Below, one piece after another: positions 43,505 through 52,925 of a DNA stretch of 64,000 nucleotides. The DNA comes from Nitrososphaerota archaeon (GTDB taxonomy: Archaea > Thermoproteota > Nitrososphaeria > Nitrososphaerales > CADDZS01). The notes beneath the pieces were generated by a model, which saw only the letters and a list, made by a program, of their open reading frames with translations, had not been told where the DNA came from and made no database searches. The translations under genes were made by a program, and so were the position numbers. Each line of letters begins with the position of its first letter. Positions within the stretch are counted from its first letter, which is position 1. The stretch lies in NCBI GenBank assembly GCA_021325255.1, contig JAJPHP010000064.1, positions 58,409-122,408 on the forward strand, in the 5' to 3' direction.

Positions 43505-45085
43505 ATGAAAAAACAACGACAGCAGCAACTTCAAGGGATTCTGGTACTAGATTTTGGGGCACAGTATGCTCACCTCATCTGCAGGCGAATCAGAGAGTTA
43601 GGCGTTTACTCCGAACTCGTACCTTTCGGCGTCACTCCTGAGGAAATATTGCAAAAAGGGGCAAATGGGCTAATCCTCTCAGGAGGACCAAAAAGCGTTT
43701 ACGAGAAAGGCGCCCCGCTCCCGAATCCAAAGATATACGATCTAGGTATTCCTGTCCTCGGGATCTGCTACGGCCTTCAGGCAATCGTGCACCAAAAAGG
43801 CGGCGAAGTGCTCAGATCTACGAAGAGAGAGTTTGGCAAAGCCTCTGTCCAATTCAGCCCCGGAAGTCTGGGTTCTTCCAATCGTCTCTTCAAAGGCATT
43901 CCAAGCCCGACGACTTGCTGGATGAGCCACGGCGACGCGGCAAGCGCTCTGCCGGAAGGGTTTGGGAGCATCGCGTACAGCGAAAACTCGCCCTTTGCGG
44001 CTATTGCATCGGGAAACCTCTATGCGGTCCAGTTCCACCCCGAAGTCTCCCACACTGAGAAGGGGATGGACATACTCTCAAACTTTCTCTTCGAAATCTG
44101 CCGCTGTAAGAAGAACTGGACAGCGGACACAATGATCGAGGATATGATCAAAGAGATCAACTCAAAGCTCGGACCAAACGACAGGGTTCTCTGTGCACTG
44201 AGCGGAGGCATAGACTCCGCGACGACGACCGCAGTGCTAGAGCGAGCGATTGGAGAACGACTCTCTTGTGTCTTTGTGGATCACGGGCTCCTGAGAAAGG
44301 GAGAGAAGCAGCGCATCGAAGCAGTGTTCCGCCCGCGCTTGGGAAAGAACCTGATAGTCCTGGACGCATCCTCGATTTTCTTGAGGAAGCTCAAAGGTGT
44401 GAGCGATCCGGAAAGGAAGCGCAAGATCATCGGGCGCGAATTCATTAGAGTTTTTGAAAGGATCGCGAAAAAACTCGAGTCGGAGAGGAAGGTGGAGTGG
44501 CTCGCGCAGGGCACGCTCTACACCGACATTGTCGAGAGTGCAAGAGGGGCGTCGATTCACCAGTCGAAAATAAAATCACACCACAACGTAGGCGGACTTC
44601 CCAGGAGGATGGGTTTGAAGCTAATCGAACCGCTCAAGGACCTCTACAAGGACGAGGTAAGAAGGGTAGCCGCCACACTCGGACTGCCACAGGAACTAGT
44701 AAATACGCATCCATTCCCGGGGCCGGGACTCGCGGTTAGAGTCGTGGGTTCGTTGACTAGGAAAAAGATCGAGATTTGCAGGGAGAGCAGCGCGATCGTG
44801 GAAGAGGAGATTGATTCCGCAGGCCTCCACGACAGAATCTGGCAGGCGTTCGCGATTGTTGGCGATGATCTCGCAACAGGAGTGCTGGGCGATGAAAGGA
44901 GCATGGGCCACATCGTGACGGTGAGGATAGTGGAATCTAGGGACGCGATGACAGCTGACTGGGCTCGGGTTCCCTATTCAATTTTGGAATCGATAAGCAA
45001 CAGGATAACAAATGAAGTTGCGGGTGTAACCTGGGTGACCTACGCTATCTCGAGCAAGCCTCCGTCCACGATTGAGCCGCAGTGA
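43505..45085 (+). CDS. guaA: GMP synthase, fused amidotransferase and ATP-pyrophosphatase
   Basis: Converts XMP to GMP. The glutaminase half (residues 10-200) carries VLGICYGLQ with the nucleophile Cys and HPEVSHTEKG with His/Glu. The synthetase half carries the PP-loop ALSGGIDSATT and the C-terminal NTHPFPGPGLAVR. Many Euryarchaeota split these halves into two genes; here they are one 526-residue chain. ATG 43505 is preferred to a TTG nine codons upstream. Confidence 0.95.
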   Translation: MKKQRQQQLQGILVLDFGAQYAHLICRRIRELGVYSELVPFGVTPEEILQKGANGLILSGGPKSVYEKGAPLPNPKIYDLGIPVLGICYGLQAIVHQKGGEVLRSTKREFGKASVQFSPGSLGSSNRLFKGIPSPTTCWMSHGDAASALPEGFGSIAYSENSPFAAIASGNLYAVQFHPEVSHTEKGMDILSNFLFEICRCKKNWTADTMIEDMIKEINSKLGPNDRVLCALSGGIDSATTTAVLERAIGERLSCVFVDHGLLRKGEKQRIEAVFRPRLGKNLIVLDASSIFLRKLKGVSDPERKRKIIGREFIRVFERIAKKLESERKVEWLAQGTLYTDIVESARGASIHQSKIKSHHNVGGLPRRMGLKLIEPLKDLYKDEVRRVAATLGLPQELVNTHPFPGPGLAVRVVGSLTRKKIEICRESSAIVEEEIDSAGLHDRIWQAFAIVGDDLATGVLGDERSMGHIVTVRIVESRDAMTADWARVPYSILESISNRITNEVAGVTWVTYAISSKPPSTIEPQ

Positions 45086-45090
45086 GTGCT

Positions 45091-46230
45091 CTAGAGATTT
45101 TTCATCTTTAGGAAATCGCACACCTCCTTCAATGAAGGCGGCGACGCGACTTCCTGAGAGACGTATAGCCCGGCCGCAGCGTTTGCGAAAGCGAGCCTGT
45201 CCGAAGGTTGCCATTCAGCTAAGTGTCCAGCAATGTCCGCCGCATCCCAGCAATCGCCTGCTCCCGTGACGATTTTTTGCTCCACCTTATGGCAGGGGAC
45301 GCTGCATACTTCACGGCTCTTTGCTGAGAGGCTGAAATTCCGAGTGTGTAGGTCAACGACGGCGCCGCTTATCTGAGAGAGATCCGAAGTTGCCTGCTTT
45401 AGATCCATCAGGTCGTAGCTCTGCGGAATTCGACGAGCGCCCAGCTCCCTGCACATTATCCGTGCCTCATTGTCGTTCATACTAATGATGTCCACGAGAC
45501 CGCGTTCCAAAATTCTCTTCTTGAACTCTGGTAGCAGGTAGGCAAGCTCAGAGAGGTCTGCGGGGTCAAAGAAAGTCATGATTCCGTGCTCCCTGGCGAA
45601 GCTGTATACTCGCTCGCAGAGGTCTGTGCCGCACTTGTTTGCCGCCCAATTTAGGACTGCGACAATCCTTGAGGATCTTATTGCATCCCACCGATTGATT
45701 TTGGTACCGTCGAAACGGTCGAGGTCTCCTGTATCGCTCACCATCGCGTTGACCAGCCTTCCATTCTGATTGAACTCAATTGCGATAGTGAAACCACACC
45801 TGCCCTTAATCAGATGAAGGTTTACGTTTGCAACCTTGGAGAGTGTTCCCCTCAGCATCTCCGCGGGCAGTCCGTCGGCTATCGCAAACAGGTTGACTCG
45901 GCCGCCGAGTCTCCCCAGCGCGTATCCCAAATTAACGGCGTTACCTCCCTTTGCCTCGTTCTGCACAGTCCCCCTGATGCTCCCGCCTCCGCCCTCAAGC
46001 CCCTTGTTCCTGAGTGCTTCGAAGAATCCGTCAATTGAACCCACCTTGACAAACCGATCCACAAAGTAGTCGGGAAGGACAGAGACAGCCCCAAGATCCT
46101 TGATTCTGGCTTCGAGTGATTTGACCTTTGAAATCAGAGTAATGTTGTTGTTGCCCGGCCTGCTTTCGGAGGCAAGATGATGATTTTGAAGGCTCATGAC
46201 TACCTTTTTCTGACCAGCTACGTTCTGCAT
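45091..46230 (-). CDS. PfkB-family carbohydrate kinase
   Basis: Sugar or nucleoside kinase of unknown substrate. The glycine motif is KGGNAVNLGYALGRLG and the catalytic motif is VTGAGDCWDAAD. The protein is long (379) because of ~45 extra N-terminal residues; ATG 46197 would trim 11 of them. It ends five bases from the guaA stop, tail to tail. It differs clearly from the PfkB kinase at 5097-6086. Confidence 0.82.
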   Translation of the reverse strand: MQNVAGQKKVVMSLQNHHLASESRPGNNNITLISKVKSLEARIKDLGAVSVLPDYFVDRFVKVGSIDGFFEALRNKGLEGGGGSIRGTVQNEAKGGNAVNLGYALGRLGGRVNLFAIADGLPAEMLRGTLSKVANVNLHLIKGRCGFTIAIEFNQNGRLVNAMVSDTGDLDRFDGTKINRWDAIRSSRIVAVLNWAANKCGTDLCERVYSFAREHGIMTFFDPADLSELAYLLPEFKKRILERGLVDIISMNDNEARIMCRELGARRIPQSYDLMDLKQATSDLSQISGAVVDLHTRNFSLSAKSREVCSVPCHKVEQKIVTGAGDCWDAADIAGHLAEWQPSDRLAFANAAAGLYVSQEVASPPSLKEVCDFLKMKNL

Positions 46231-46470
46231 TTACTTGATGATTGACATTAACAGCTTTACGCAAGTCACGATCTAGTGGTTCACGAGTGAGAAAGTGAGC
46301 GACTCTGAAAATCTTGCTTCCGACCTATCATCTTTCTTGGCTCAGGTCACCCTGATGCTCCGAGAATCACTTTTATCTTTCCTGCACGCGAAGTGACTTA
46401 CATATTATTCGTATTAATGCAGATAGAGGTAGAGTGCTTTCAACAATTGAGTTCACCGCAATCCGGATCG

Positions 46471-46968
46471 ATGTCATCACCAAGTGATGATGGCAAGTCT
46501 CCGGGATATTTGAAGAGAGAGGAGATAATCGGCAAGCCTGTGGTTACAACAGACGCGATAATAATTGGCAACGTAAGAGACATCGCTGTTTCAATCGACG
46601 GCAAAGTCGCACTCCAGGTAGACAGGAAGATCAGCGAAAGAACGCGAGGTGGGGCTGAACAACAGCAGGTTCCCAACGAGATTTTTGTAAGTTCGGAAGA
46701 AATCCAGGCCGTGGGCGATGTCGTACTTTTGAGGTATGCTTCTAGGCCTGGGGTCGTGCCTCGTTCAGCTGAGGCTGCGAAACCTCCAGCACCAGTTCCC
46801 CCGCAGGCGGCGGCTCCTGGCGCAGTTGTTGCTTCACCGCCGCCACCCTTTCTAGGCACTACGACTGTCCAGTCCAAGATCTGTCCGAATTGCAAGTACT
46901 CGAACAACGCGACGTCACGCTTTTGTATAAAATGTGGGACTTCGCTTACCTCGGTCAGCCCTTCTTAG
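46471..46968 (+). CDS. PRC-barrel protein with C-terminal zinc ribbon
   Basis: Residues 12-85 (YLKREEIIGKPVVTTDAIII to DVVLLRYA) form a PRC-barrel, often an adaptor in RNA or photosynthetic complexes. An A/P-rich linker follows. The tail CPNCKYSNNATSRFCIKCG is a zinc ribbon. ATG 46471 is a natural domain start; the frame is open to 46393, which would add 26 residues. Function unknown. Confidence 0.78.
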   Translation: MSSPSDDGKSPGYLKREEIIGKPVVTTDAIIIGNVRDIAVSIDGKVALQVDRKISERTRGGAEQQQVPNEIFVSSEEIQAVGDVVLLRYASRPGVVPRSAEAAKPPAPVPPQAAAPGAVVASPPPPFLGTTTVQSKICPNCKYSNNATSRFCIKCGTSLTSVSPS

Positions 46969-47014
46969 AAAGACCATTTGAGAGCTCACCTTTGGAACGC
47001 AGGTTGCCCTAACG

Positions 47015-48238
47015 TCATTCTGCGAAGGTAAATTCAACTCCGCTGAATTCGCCTGTAAGCTTGTGGACACGCCTTCTGATGGCATCGTAAGAGCTGCTCT
47101 GGCCCCTTCCTGAAAGTGAATCGCTTACCAATTGGGCAATCTCCTCCATCTGGGGCTCGCGCATGCCGCGCCGAGTCACTTCGGACGTGCCGAGCCTGAT
47201 ACCTGTGTCAGTTATGATGTCGAGCTGCTCAAGCCGCTTTGCGACCTGTTTTGATTTGGCTTCGTCATATCCGAGTAGCACCTGATGCGATTCCGTGAAT
47301 CCATACTCTTTGCATTTTACGGGAATTTTCAGATCGTCGAGTGATCGAGCAAGGGACTTTGAGTTCTTCACTACCTGTGAGGCATACTTGCTTCCAAACT
47401 TGATGAGTTCGAGAAGCGAATAGCAAAGCGACGCAACCCGATTCCAGTGAATGTTGTCAACGATTCCGGGATAGACCTTTGAGTCTATAGTCGAGAAGAC
47501 CTCTTCGTCGTTTGACAGGATCAAGCCTCCCTGAGGGCCGAAGAACGACTTGTGGGTCGACCCCATCAGCACGCTGCACCCCTCATTCAGAGGCTCCTGG
47601 AACTTGCCGCCGGCTATCAGCCCCATTACATGCGAGCCATCGTACACAGTAATTCCACCATAGCGCTGTGGCAGCGAATCCTCGATGTCGTAAGGGAATG
47701 GTATGAAACTAGAACCGAATATGGTCATCCGCGGCCTCTCCCTTTCAATCATCTTGCGTGTTGCATAGGGAATAATGTTCATGGTCTTGCCGTCATACGG
47801 AAAGTACAGGTTACGAAGCCCCAGCAGCCCTCCGAGTCCGAGGTTCGAAGATCCAGGGTACCCGCCGAACTTTGGTGGGCAGGTGACGACCTTGTCGTGA
47901 CTCTTGAGGAACGAGAGGAAGAGAATAAGGGAGCAGGTGTGCCCCGAAAGTGGCCGCACGTCGGCGTACTTTGCTCGGTACAACTTTTTTGCGAGATCGA
48001 CCGCTAAAAGCTCTACCTGGTCTGTGAACTTTGTCCCCATGTAAAAATGGTCCCGTGCAGTATACCTGTTGGAGAGGTCTCCGCTCAGGAAACTTCGTGC
48101 GTCGAGGCTGGCGAAGTTCTCAGAAGCAATCAGATTAAGCGTTCTCCTTTCGCGCCAATCTTCGTGCTGTTTCACGAGGTTCTTTAGTTTCCTAACATAC
48201 TCCAACACGTTCTCCTCGCCAGAGCTTGACTTGTTCAT
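47015..48238 (-). CDS. glyA: Serine hydroxymethyltransferase family protein
   Basis: PLP enzyme that moves a one-carbon unit between serine and glycine with a pterin cofactor. LNLIASENFAS, VYDGSHVMGLIAGGKF, the Schiff-base Lys in GSTHKSFFGPQGG and RLGTSEVTRRGM are SHMT blocks. The usual HLTHG loop reads FGGYPGSSN, so it is a divergent member, and substrate use could differ. 407 residues, ATG start. MptE and FolP in the same window would supply the pterin side. Confidence 0.8.
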   Translation of the reverse strand: MNKSSSGEENVLEYVRKLKNLVKQHEDWRERRTLNLIASENFASLDARSFLSGDLSNRYTARDHFYMGTKFTDQVELLAVDLAKKLYRAKYADVRPLSGHTCSLILFLSFLKSHDKVVTCPPKFGGYPGSSNLGLGGLLGLRNLYFPYDGKTMNIIPYATRKMIERERPRMTIFGSSFIPFPYDIEDSLPQRYGGITVYDGSHVMGLIAGGKFQEPLNEGCSVLMGSTHKSFFGPQGGLILSNDEEVFSTIDSKVYPGIVDNIHWNRVASLCYSLLELIKFGSKYASQVVKNSKSLARSLDDLKIPVKCKEYGFTESHQVLLGYDEAKSKQVAKRLEQLDIITDTGIRLGTSEVTRRGMREPQMEEIAQLVSDSLSGRGQSSSYDAIRRRVHKLTGEFSGVEFTFAE

Positions 48239-48333
48239 ATCGAATTTCGGACTCTCTTTTTTCTTGGTGTGGTATCTCCGCTCGGATTCTAGTTATGCAC
48301 TTTTCGTAGGCTATCTGATCTTGCGGCAAAGAA

Positions 48334-49215
48334 CTATGCTGATGTCTTCGTAGCTTCCTCACTCTTTATGAAAAGATCCAGCATCCTACCAGAGACGTAA
48401 CCCTCTTCCGCAATGTTGACGTTCTTGAACCCGATTTCGAGTAGTTGATCGCTGATATCTTTGGAGTACTCAAGTGCCTTCGGAACAGAATTGAAGTCGA
48501 CCTCTACTAGAGCACCATTTCCAATGACTCTGACCCTCACAGTTGAAGCGCCAGTGATTTCCCTCACTGCCTTCTCGGCCCTCTCTATCATTTGTAGCGT
48601 TTGAAAATCAATCATCTGGCCGAAAGCAATTCTGCTCGAAAGGCAGGCTTCGCTGGGTCTATCCGCATTGGACAGTCCAACGTACCTTGCGACTTTTCGA
48701 ATCTCGCTCTTCCCGATGCCGAGCTCGACGAAGGGTGCCCTGAAACCTGCTTCCCTTAGCGCCTTCACCCCGGGCCTTGGAGATTTCATATCATCAGCAT
48801 GCGTTCCATCGACGCATACCTGGGCGTGATGACCCTCGGCAAGGGTTTCCATTGCCTGCGCAAGGTTAGATCTGCAAAAGTAGCAGCGATTGACCAAGTT
48901 TGCCACATAGCCACTCGTACCAAGATCGTCTTGTTTTACGATGAAGAGTCTGATCCCTATCTCCGAAGCAATGCGTTCGGCATTTTCGACTTCTTCTCTC
49001 GGAGTAGCGGGAGAGGTTGATAACACTGCGATAGAGCTCTCCCCGATTGCGACCTTTGCGGCATACGCCAAGAGGCTCGAATCAACTCCGCCCGAAAATG
49101 CCACAGCGCAGCTTTCGAACCTCTTAAACCAGTCAAGCAGCGATTTGAGAATCTCTCCGGGAGGCCTTTCTGACAAAGACTGATCGATCGAAATAGTACC
49201 TACCATATCATCCAT
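48334..49215 (-). CDS. larE: LarE, sulfur transferase of nickel-pincer cofactor synthesis
   Basis: PP-loop enzyme that adds sulfur to the nicotinate-derived precursor. The PP-loop is AFSGGVDSSLLAYAA. Two cysteines lie in NRCYFCRSNL and a third in RPSEACLSSRI, the position of the sacrificial Cys of the Lactiplantibacillus enzyme. Three cysteines mark the iron-sulfur-cluster version, which need not destroy itself. 293 residues, ATG start. larC follows upstream on the same strand, and larB is 6 kb away. Confidence 0.88.
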   Translation of the reverse strand: MDDMVGTISIDQSLSERPPGEILKSLLDWFKRFESCAVAFSGGVDSSLLAYAAKVAIGESSIAVLSTSPATPREEVENAERIASEIGIRLFIVKQDDLGTSGYVANLVNRCYFCRSNLAQAMETLAEGHHAQVCVDGTHADDMKSPRPGVKALREAGFRAPFVELGIGKSEIRKVARYVGLSNADRPSEACLSSRIAFGQMIDFQTLQMIERAEKAVREITGASTVRVRVIGNGALVEVDFNSVPKALEYSKDISDQLLEIGFKNVNIAEEGYVSGRMLDLFIKSEEATKTSA

Positions 49216-49329
49216 GCCAATTCGTTTATCGCTCCAGACTATTAACGAGTTTCATTGTCAAGCCAAAGCGGTCCATGAAAGCGCCAAAACTTCAAGGAGG
49301 GCGCTCGGCAGACACAATTTCCAACAGTA

Positions 49330-49932
49330 CTACTTTGTTTCGCTCACTCTTTCACTGCTCTCTTTCGCGATGTGCTTCCTTGCAGTTTCAGTTATAACTT
49401 CCAAAACATCGCGGAGCGGGATCTTTTGGTCATCTGAGATCTGTTTTGCTTCAGAAACCTCAGGCTTGATGCGAAGTCTTCCGTTTACATCTGCTATCTT
49501 CACTGAAACGTTTCCTCGGAAACCTTCGATTTCAATTGGCACAGAGATCTGGCGCCTCGGGACTATCAGACGAGTCCATTCTGTTACCTTCACGCCGAGC
49601 GTTCCAGTTTCTTCGATGAGAATCTCAGCGAACTTTTCAAAGGAATCCCTTTGGCACACGACGCGAATCGTGTCTCCCATTCTTCCCTTCTTTGCAAGGT
49701 ATGATGATACCGTCGCGTCGTATGCGCCCTCTGAAATCAACCTGTCAATCGTTCTTCCTAGGACCTCTCCGGTCACGTCGTCGACATTGGTCTCTACTAC
49801 GGCGACTGTGTCTTGTTCGAACTTTGTCGCGCTTGCTTTCAGATTGGTAGATCCAGCCCGGAAGGAACTGTCAGAAAAGGGGTCATTCGCGCCTGATCCT
49901 TTACTTGATGACGATGTTGGTGTCGAAGACAT
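49330..49932 (-). CDS. larC: LarC, C-terminal domain only
   Basis: LarC inserts nickel into the pincer cofactor using CTP. VVETNVDDVTGEVLGRTIDR and SSYLAKKGRMGDTIRVVC match the C-terminal half (LarC2, DUF111). The 200-residue protein starts with ~35 S/T/G-rich residues and lacks the N-terminal half, which begins like LDCFSGISGDM and is His-rich. That half is not encoded next door in any frame that I can find. It ends 114 bases from the larE start on the same strand. Confidence 0.82.
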   Translation of the reverse strand: MSSTPTSSSSKGSGANDPFSDSSFRAGSTNLKASATKFEQDTVAVVETNVDDVTGEVLGRTIDRLISEGAYDATVSSYLAKKGRMGDTIRVVCQRDSFEKFAEILIEETGTLGVKVTEWTRLIVPRRQISVPIEIEGFRGNVSVKIADVNGRLRIKPEVSEAKQISDDQKIPLRDVLEVITETARKHIAKESSERVSETK

Positions 49933-50134
49933 TGAAAGAGCCCTCTACATGCTCCCGCGTTTCTCAACGAGGAAAACTGCGAATGCGCATTGAAACCATG
50001 CTTAGCTATGGTCTCTTTTGTTTAAGATTTGCGCAGTGAAAATGCTCATCTTGCCATGGCTGGAATATTTTTTAATGCGAAAAGGGGTACTTCATTCTTG
50101 TTCAACTTCAAAGAAGTAGAGAGCGCAATTTGCC

Positions 50135-51049
50135 ATGATTTCGATTGTGGGTTCGGGCAGAGTAGGAAGTACGCTTGCGATGATTTTGGTCCTGAGGAAC
50201 GTGGACCACGTCACTCTCGTGGATATAATTCCAGGCCTGCCTGAGGGGGAAGCTCTCGACCTAAGCCACATGGCTTCGGAGGTCGGCGTGGACAGGAGGA
50301 TTATCGGATCAAACGATTACTCCTCTCTCAAGGGATCCGACATCGTTGTGGTGACCGCGGGTCTTGCTCGCAAGCCCGGGATGACAAGGATGGACCTACT
50401 AACAAAGAACGCGGGGATAATCGCCTCGGTCTCACGCGAGGTCGCAAAGTACGCTCCCAATTCGAAGCTCATAATGGTGACGAACCCGCTCGATGCGATG
50501 ACCTACGTCGCCCTAAAGACGACGGGGTTCCCGAAGAACAGAGTATTTGGCATGGGAGGGATGCTAGACCTATCGAGATTCAAGCAACTCCTCTCTGACT
50601 ACCTTCACGTTTCCAGGGGCTCCATCGACGCGCTCGTCATCGGTGAGCACGGAGAGTCAATGACACCGCTTCCAAGTTACACTTCGGTTAACGGAATTCC
50701 GCTCAGAAACCTGCTTTCAGATCAGCAGATTGACGAGGCGATAGACAAGACAAGAAAAGTCGCCGCTGAGGTTATCGCGAAAAAGGGGGCCACCTTCTAC
50801 GCGCCAGCAAACGGCATATCCCGTATGGTCGAGGCGGTTCACTACGACAGAAAGGCCCTGCTTCCAGTGTGCGCCTATCTGGAGGGCGAGTACGGCCTCT
50901 CGGGGATATGCATCGGCGTGCCTGCGATAATCGGAGCAAGTGGGGTGGAAAAGATAATACAGCTGGACCTCAAAGGAAAGGAAAAGGAATCCTTCGACAA
51001 GGGCGCCTCAACGCTCAAAGAAGCGCTCGCATCGCTTCCTCCGACTTGA
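50135..51049 (+). CDS. mdh: Malate dehydrogenase
   Basis: Interconverts malate and oxaloacetate. ISIVGSGRVGSTLAMILV is the NAD-binding start. AGLARKPGMTRMDLL carries the substrate Arg pair that favours malate over lactate, and GEHGESMTPLPS holds the catalytic His. 304 residues, ATG start. It is one of three citric-acid-cycle enzymes here, with the isocitrate and succinate dehydrogenases. Confidence 0.93.
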   Translation: MISIVGSGRVGSTLAMILVLRNVDHVTLVDIIPGLPEGEALDLSHMASEVGVDRRIIGSNDYSSLKGSDIVVVTAGLARKPGMTRMDLLTKNAGIIASVSREVAKYAPNSKLIMVTNPLDAMTYVALKTTGFPKNRVFGMGGMLDLSRFKQLLSDYLHVSRGSIDALVIGEHGESMTPLPSYTSVNGIPLRNLLSDQQIDEAIDKTRKVAAEVIAKKGATFYAPANGISRMVEAVHYDRKALLPVCAYLEGEYGLSGICIGVPAIIGASGVEKIIQLDLKGKEKESFDKGASTLKEALASLPPT

Positions 51050-51100
51050 TGCGCGAAGGTAGATATCTCTCTCTCAAGCTGAATACCGAGAAATAGTCTC

Positions 51101-51511
51101 TCATCCATACCTGTGAGAGAGTCCTCTTCCCCACCGAGGGAACTTCCACTCTATGTTCGTGTACGGGCAAATTATCCTACATGCGCCGCACTCCACGCAG
51201 TTATCGTAGGATACGACATTCTCCATCAACCCGTTTCTCTCCTCCCACTTGTACACGTCGGCGGGGCAGAGTATCATGCAAGGTTGGGGTGAGCCGTTTA
51301 TTCCAGCACATTTTCTGCAAACGTCCTGCTCGAAAATAACAAGGTGTGGCCTCTCGTCCAGCTTGTACTTTGCGAGGTAAAGCTTCTCCTCGACCGAAAT
51401 GCTCTGCTCCCTGGCTGCAGGCTGAACTGAAGCCGGAGCGGTGGTCGATGTCGGAGCTCCAGTCGATGGCGGTGAAGTCGAAGGCGTACTCTGCTGTTGT
51501 TGCTGGCTCAT
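51101..51511 (-). CDS. fixX: FixX-like ferredoxin with disordered head
   Basis: Electron carrier paired with FixC. CRKCAGINGSPQPCMILCP and CVECGACRIICP are the two cysteine clusters, the first degenerate as in FixX. The first ~45 residues are Q/S/T/P/A-rich and likely disordered. 136 residues, ATG start. It is the last gene of an etfBA-fixC-fixX cluster on the minus strand. Confidence 0.9.
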   Translation of the reverse strand: MSQQQQQSTPSTSPPSTGAPTSTTAPASVQPAAREQSISVEEKLYLAKYKLDERPHLVIFEQDVCRKCAGINGSPQPCMILCPADVYKWEERNGLMENVVSYDNCVECGACRIICPYTNIEWKFPRWGRGLSHRYG

Positions 51512-51582
51512 TTTCTCGAACTTTTCTATCTCCTGTTTGGTTCTTCTTACTTCCCTATCTTCCCATGTACAATTTCTTCAGC

Positions 51583-52872
51583 TCAGGATACTCTGCGATA
51601 CAATCCGTACGCATCTCTCAGGACCCCGAGGCGGCCCCTCTTTTCAAAGAGCTCCTTCTTCATCTCCTTGATGTGCTCCTCCTTCGGCCTCCCATCGACG
51701 TCAAAGAAGCGGTAGAGCATAGAATTCATCAACTCAGGGTACAGCGTCAGGAACTGCTTGTTCTTTGCAATGTATCCAGGAACATCCCTGAATTTCTTGA
51801 GATCCTTCAAAACGAAGCTGCTTTCGAGTAGCGCCCGATATCTTGAAAGCTGGTCGGCGGTGAACTGGCCGTTTCCACTCTTCTTCGTTTCGACGATTGT
51901 CTGACCAGCAAACTTGCCCGAAATCATGGCGAAATTCGTCCCCTCCCAAGTTAGGGCATTCACCAACATCGCGGCGTCACCCGCTACGAGCATGCCGTCC
52001 GTGTAGAGTGGAGGAATCTTGTCGTAGCCTCCCTCCGGAATCAGGTGCGCCGTATACTCGCGCAGAGCCGCACCCTCCATCAGGGGCTTGATCGATGGGT
52101 GGGACTTTAACCACTCGAGGATCTGTTGCGGCTTTGTCTTGTAAGCGGCCAGATCGCTCATGATTGCGCCCATGCCAAATGATATCGTGTCTTTGTTCGT
52201 GTAGATAAAGCCAGCAAACTCTTCATTGCGTCCGCCGTAGATCATGATCGCGACGCCCTCGTCTCCGCGGACGTTGAACCTGTCCTCGATCTTTTCTTTT
52301 GGAAGCGAGTAGGTCTCTTTGACCGCGACCGACATATCCTCGGGCTTCCACTCCTCGTGGAGCCCTGCTCCTTTTGAGATTAGAGAGTTTGCACCATCGC
52401 ACGCGATTACTACGTCAGCCAAAAGGTCCCCCCGGTCGGTCGAAACGCCGTTGATTTTGTTGTTCGAGTCATGGAGAACACCTGTCGCGGTCGTTCGCGT
52501 CAGGAGGACTGCGCCAGAGGCCTCGGCCTGTTGCGCGAACCATCTATCAAATCTTGCTCGGAGGGCCGTGAAGCTGTTAAAATCCTTGACAAACTTCTGG
52601 TTTCGGTGAGCAATCTGAACGTGCGACTCGCTTGAAAGCAGCCAGTACTGGTACTCTATCACCCTTCGCTCGATTGGGGCGGTCTTCCAAAACTCTGGCA
52701 CGATCTCCGCGGTGGGCTTTGTGAAGATTATGCCTCCGAACATGTTCTTCGCACCAGCAAAGTCCCCGCGCTCCAAGATCACGGTGTTTAGTCCTGCTCT
52801 AGAAGTGGTTATTGCGGCTGCGACCCCCGCGGGACCTGCGCCGATGACCGCCACGTCGTACTTTTCTACCAT
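51583..52872 (-). CDS. fixC: FixC, FAD-dependent quinone oxidoreductase
   Basis: Passes electrons from ETF to the quinone pool, like ETF:quinone oxidoreductase. DVAVIGAGPAGVAAAITTSR is the FAD Rossmann motif, LVAGDAAMLVNALTWEGTNF the second FAD site, and KNMFGGIIF a FixC block. 429 residues, ATG start. It lies 53 bases after etfBA and 71 before fixX, so the three form one transcription unit. Confidence 0.92.
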   Translation of the reverse strand: MVEKYDVAVIGAGPAGVAAAITTSRAGLNTVILERGDFAGAKNMFGGIIFTKPTAEIVPEFWKTAPIERRVIEYQYWLLSSESHVQIAHRNQKFVKDFNSFTALRARFDRWFAQQAEASGAVLLTRTTATGVLHDSNNKINGVSTDRGDLLADVVIACDGANSLISKGAGLHEEWKPEDMSVAVKETYSLPKEKIEDRFNVRGDEGVAIMIYGGRNEEFAGFIYTNKDTISFGMGAIMSDLAAYKTKPQQILEWLKSHPSIKPLMEGAALREYTAHLIPEGGYDKIPPLYTDGMLVAGDAAMLVNALTWEGTNFAMISGKFAGQTIVETKKSGNGQFTADQLSRYRALLESSFVLKDLKKFRDVPGYIAKNKQFLTLYPELMNSMLYRFFDVDGRPKEEHIKEMKKELFEKRGRLGVLRDAYGLYRRVS

Positions 52873-52925
52873 ACTACCTTGGCCCTCACCCTCGCTGTCT
52901 ATACATTTCTACTCTGAACAAGATT

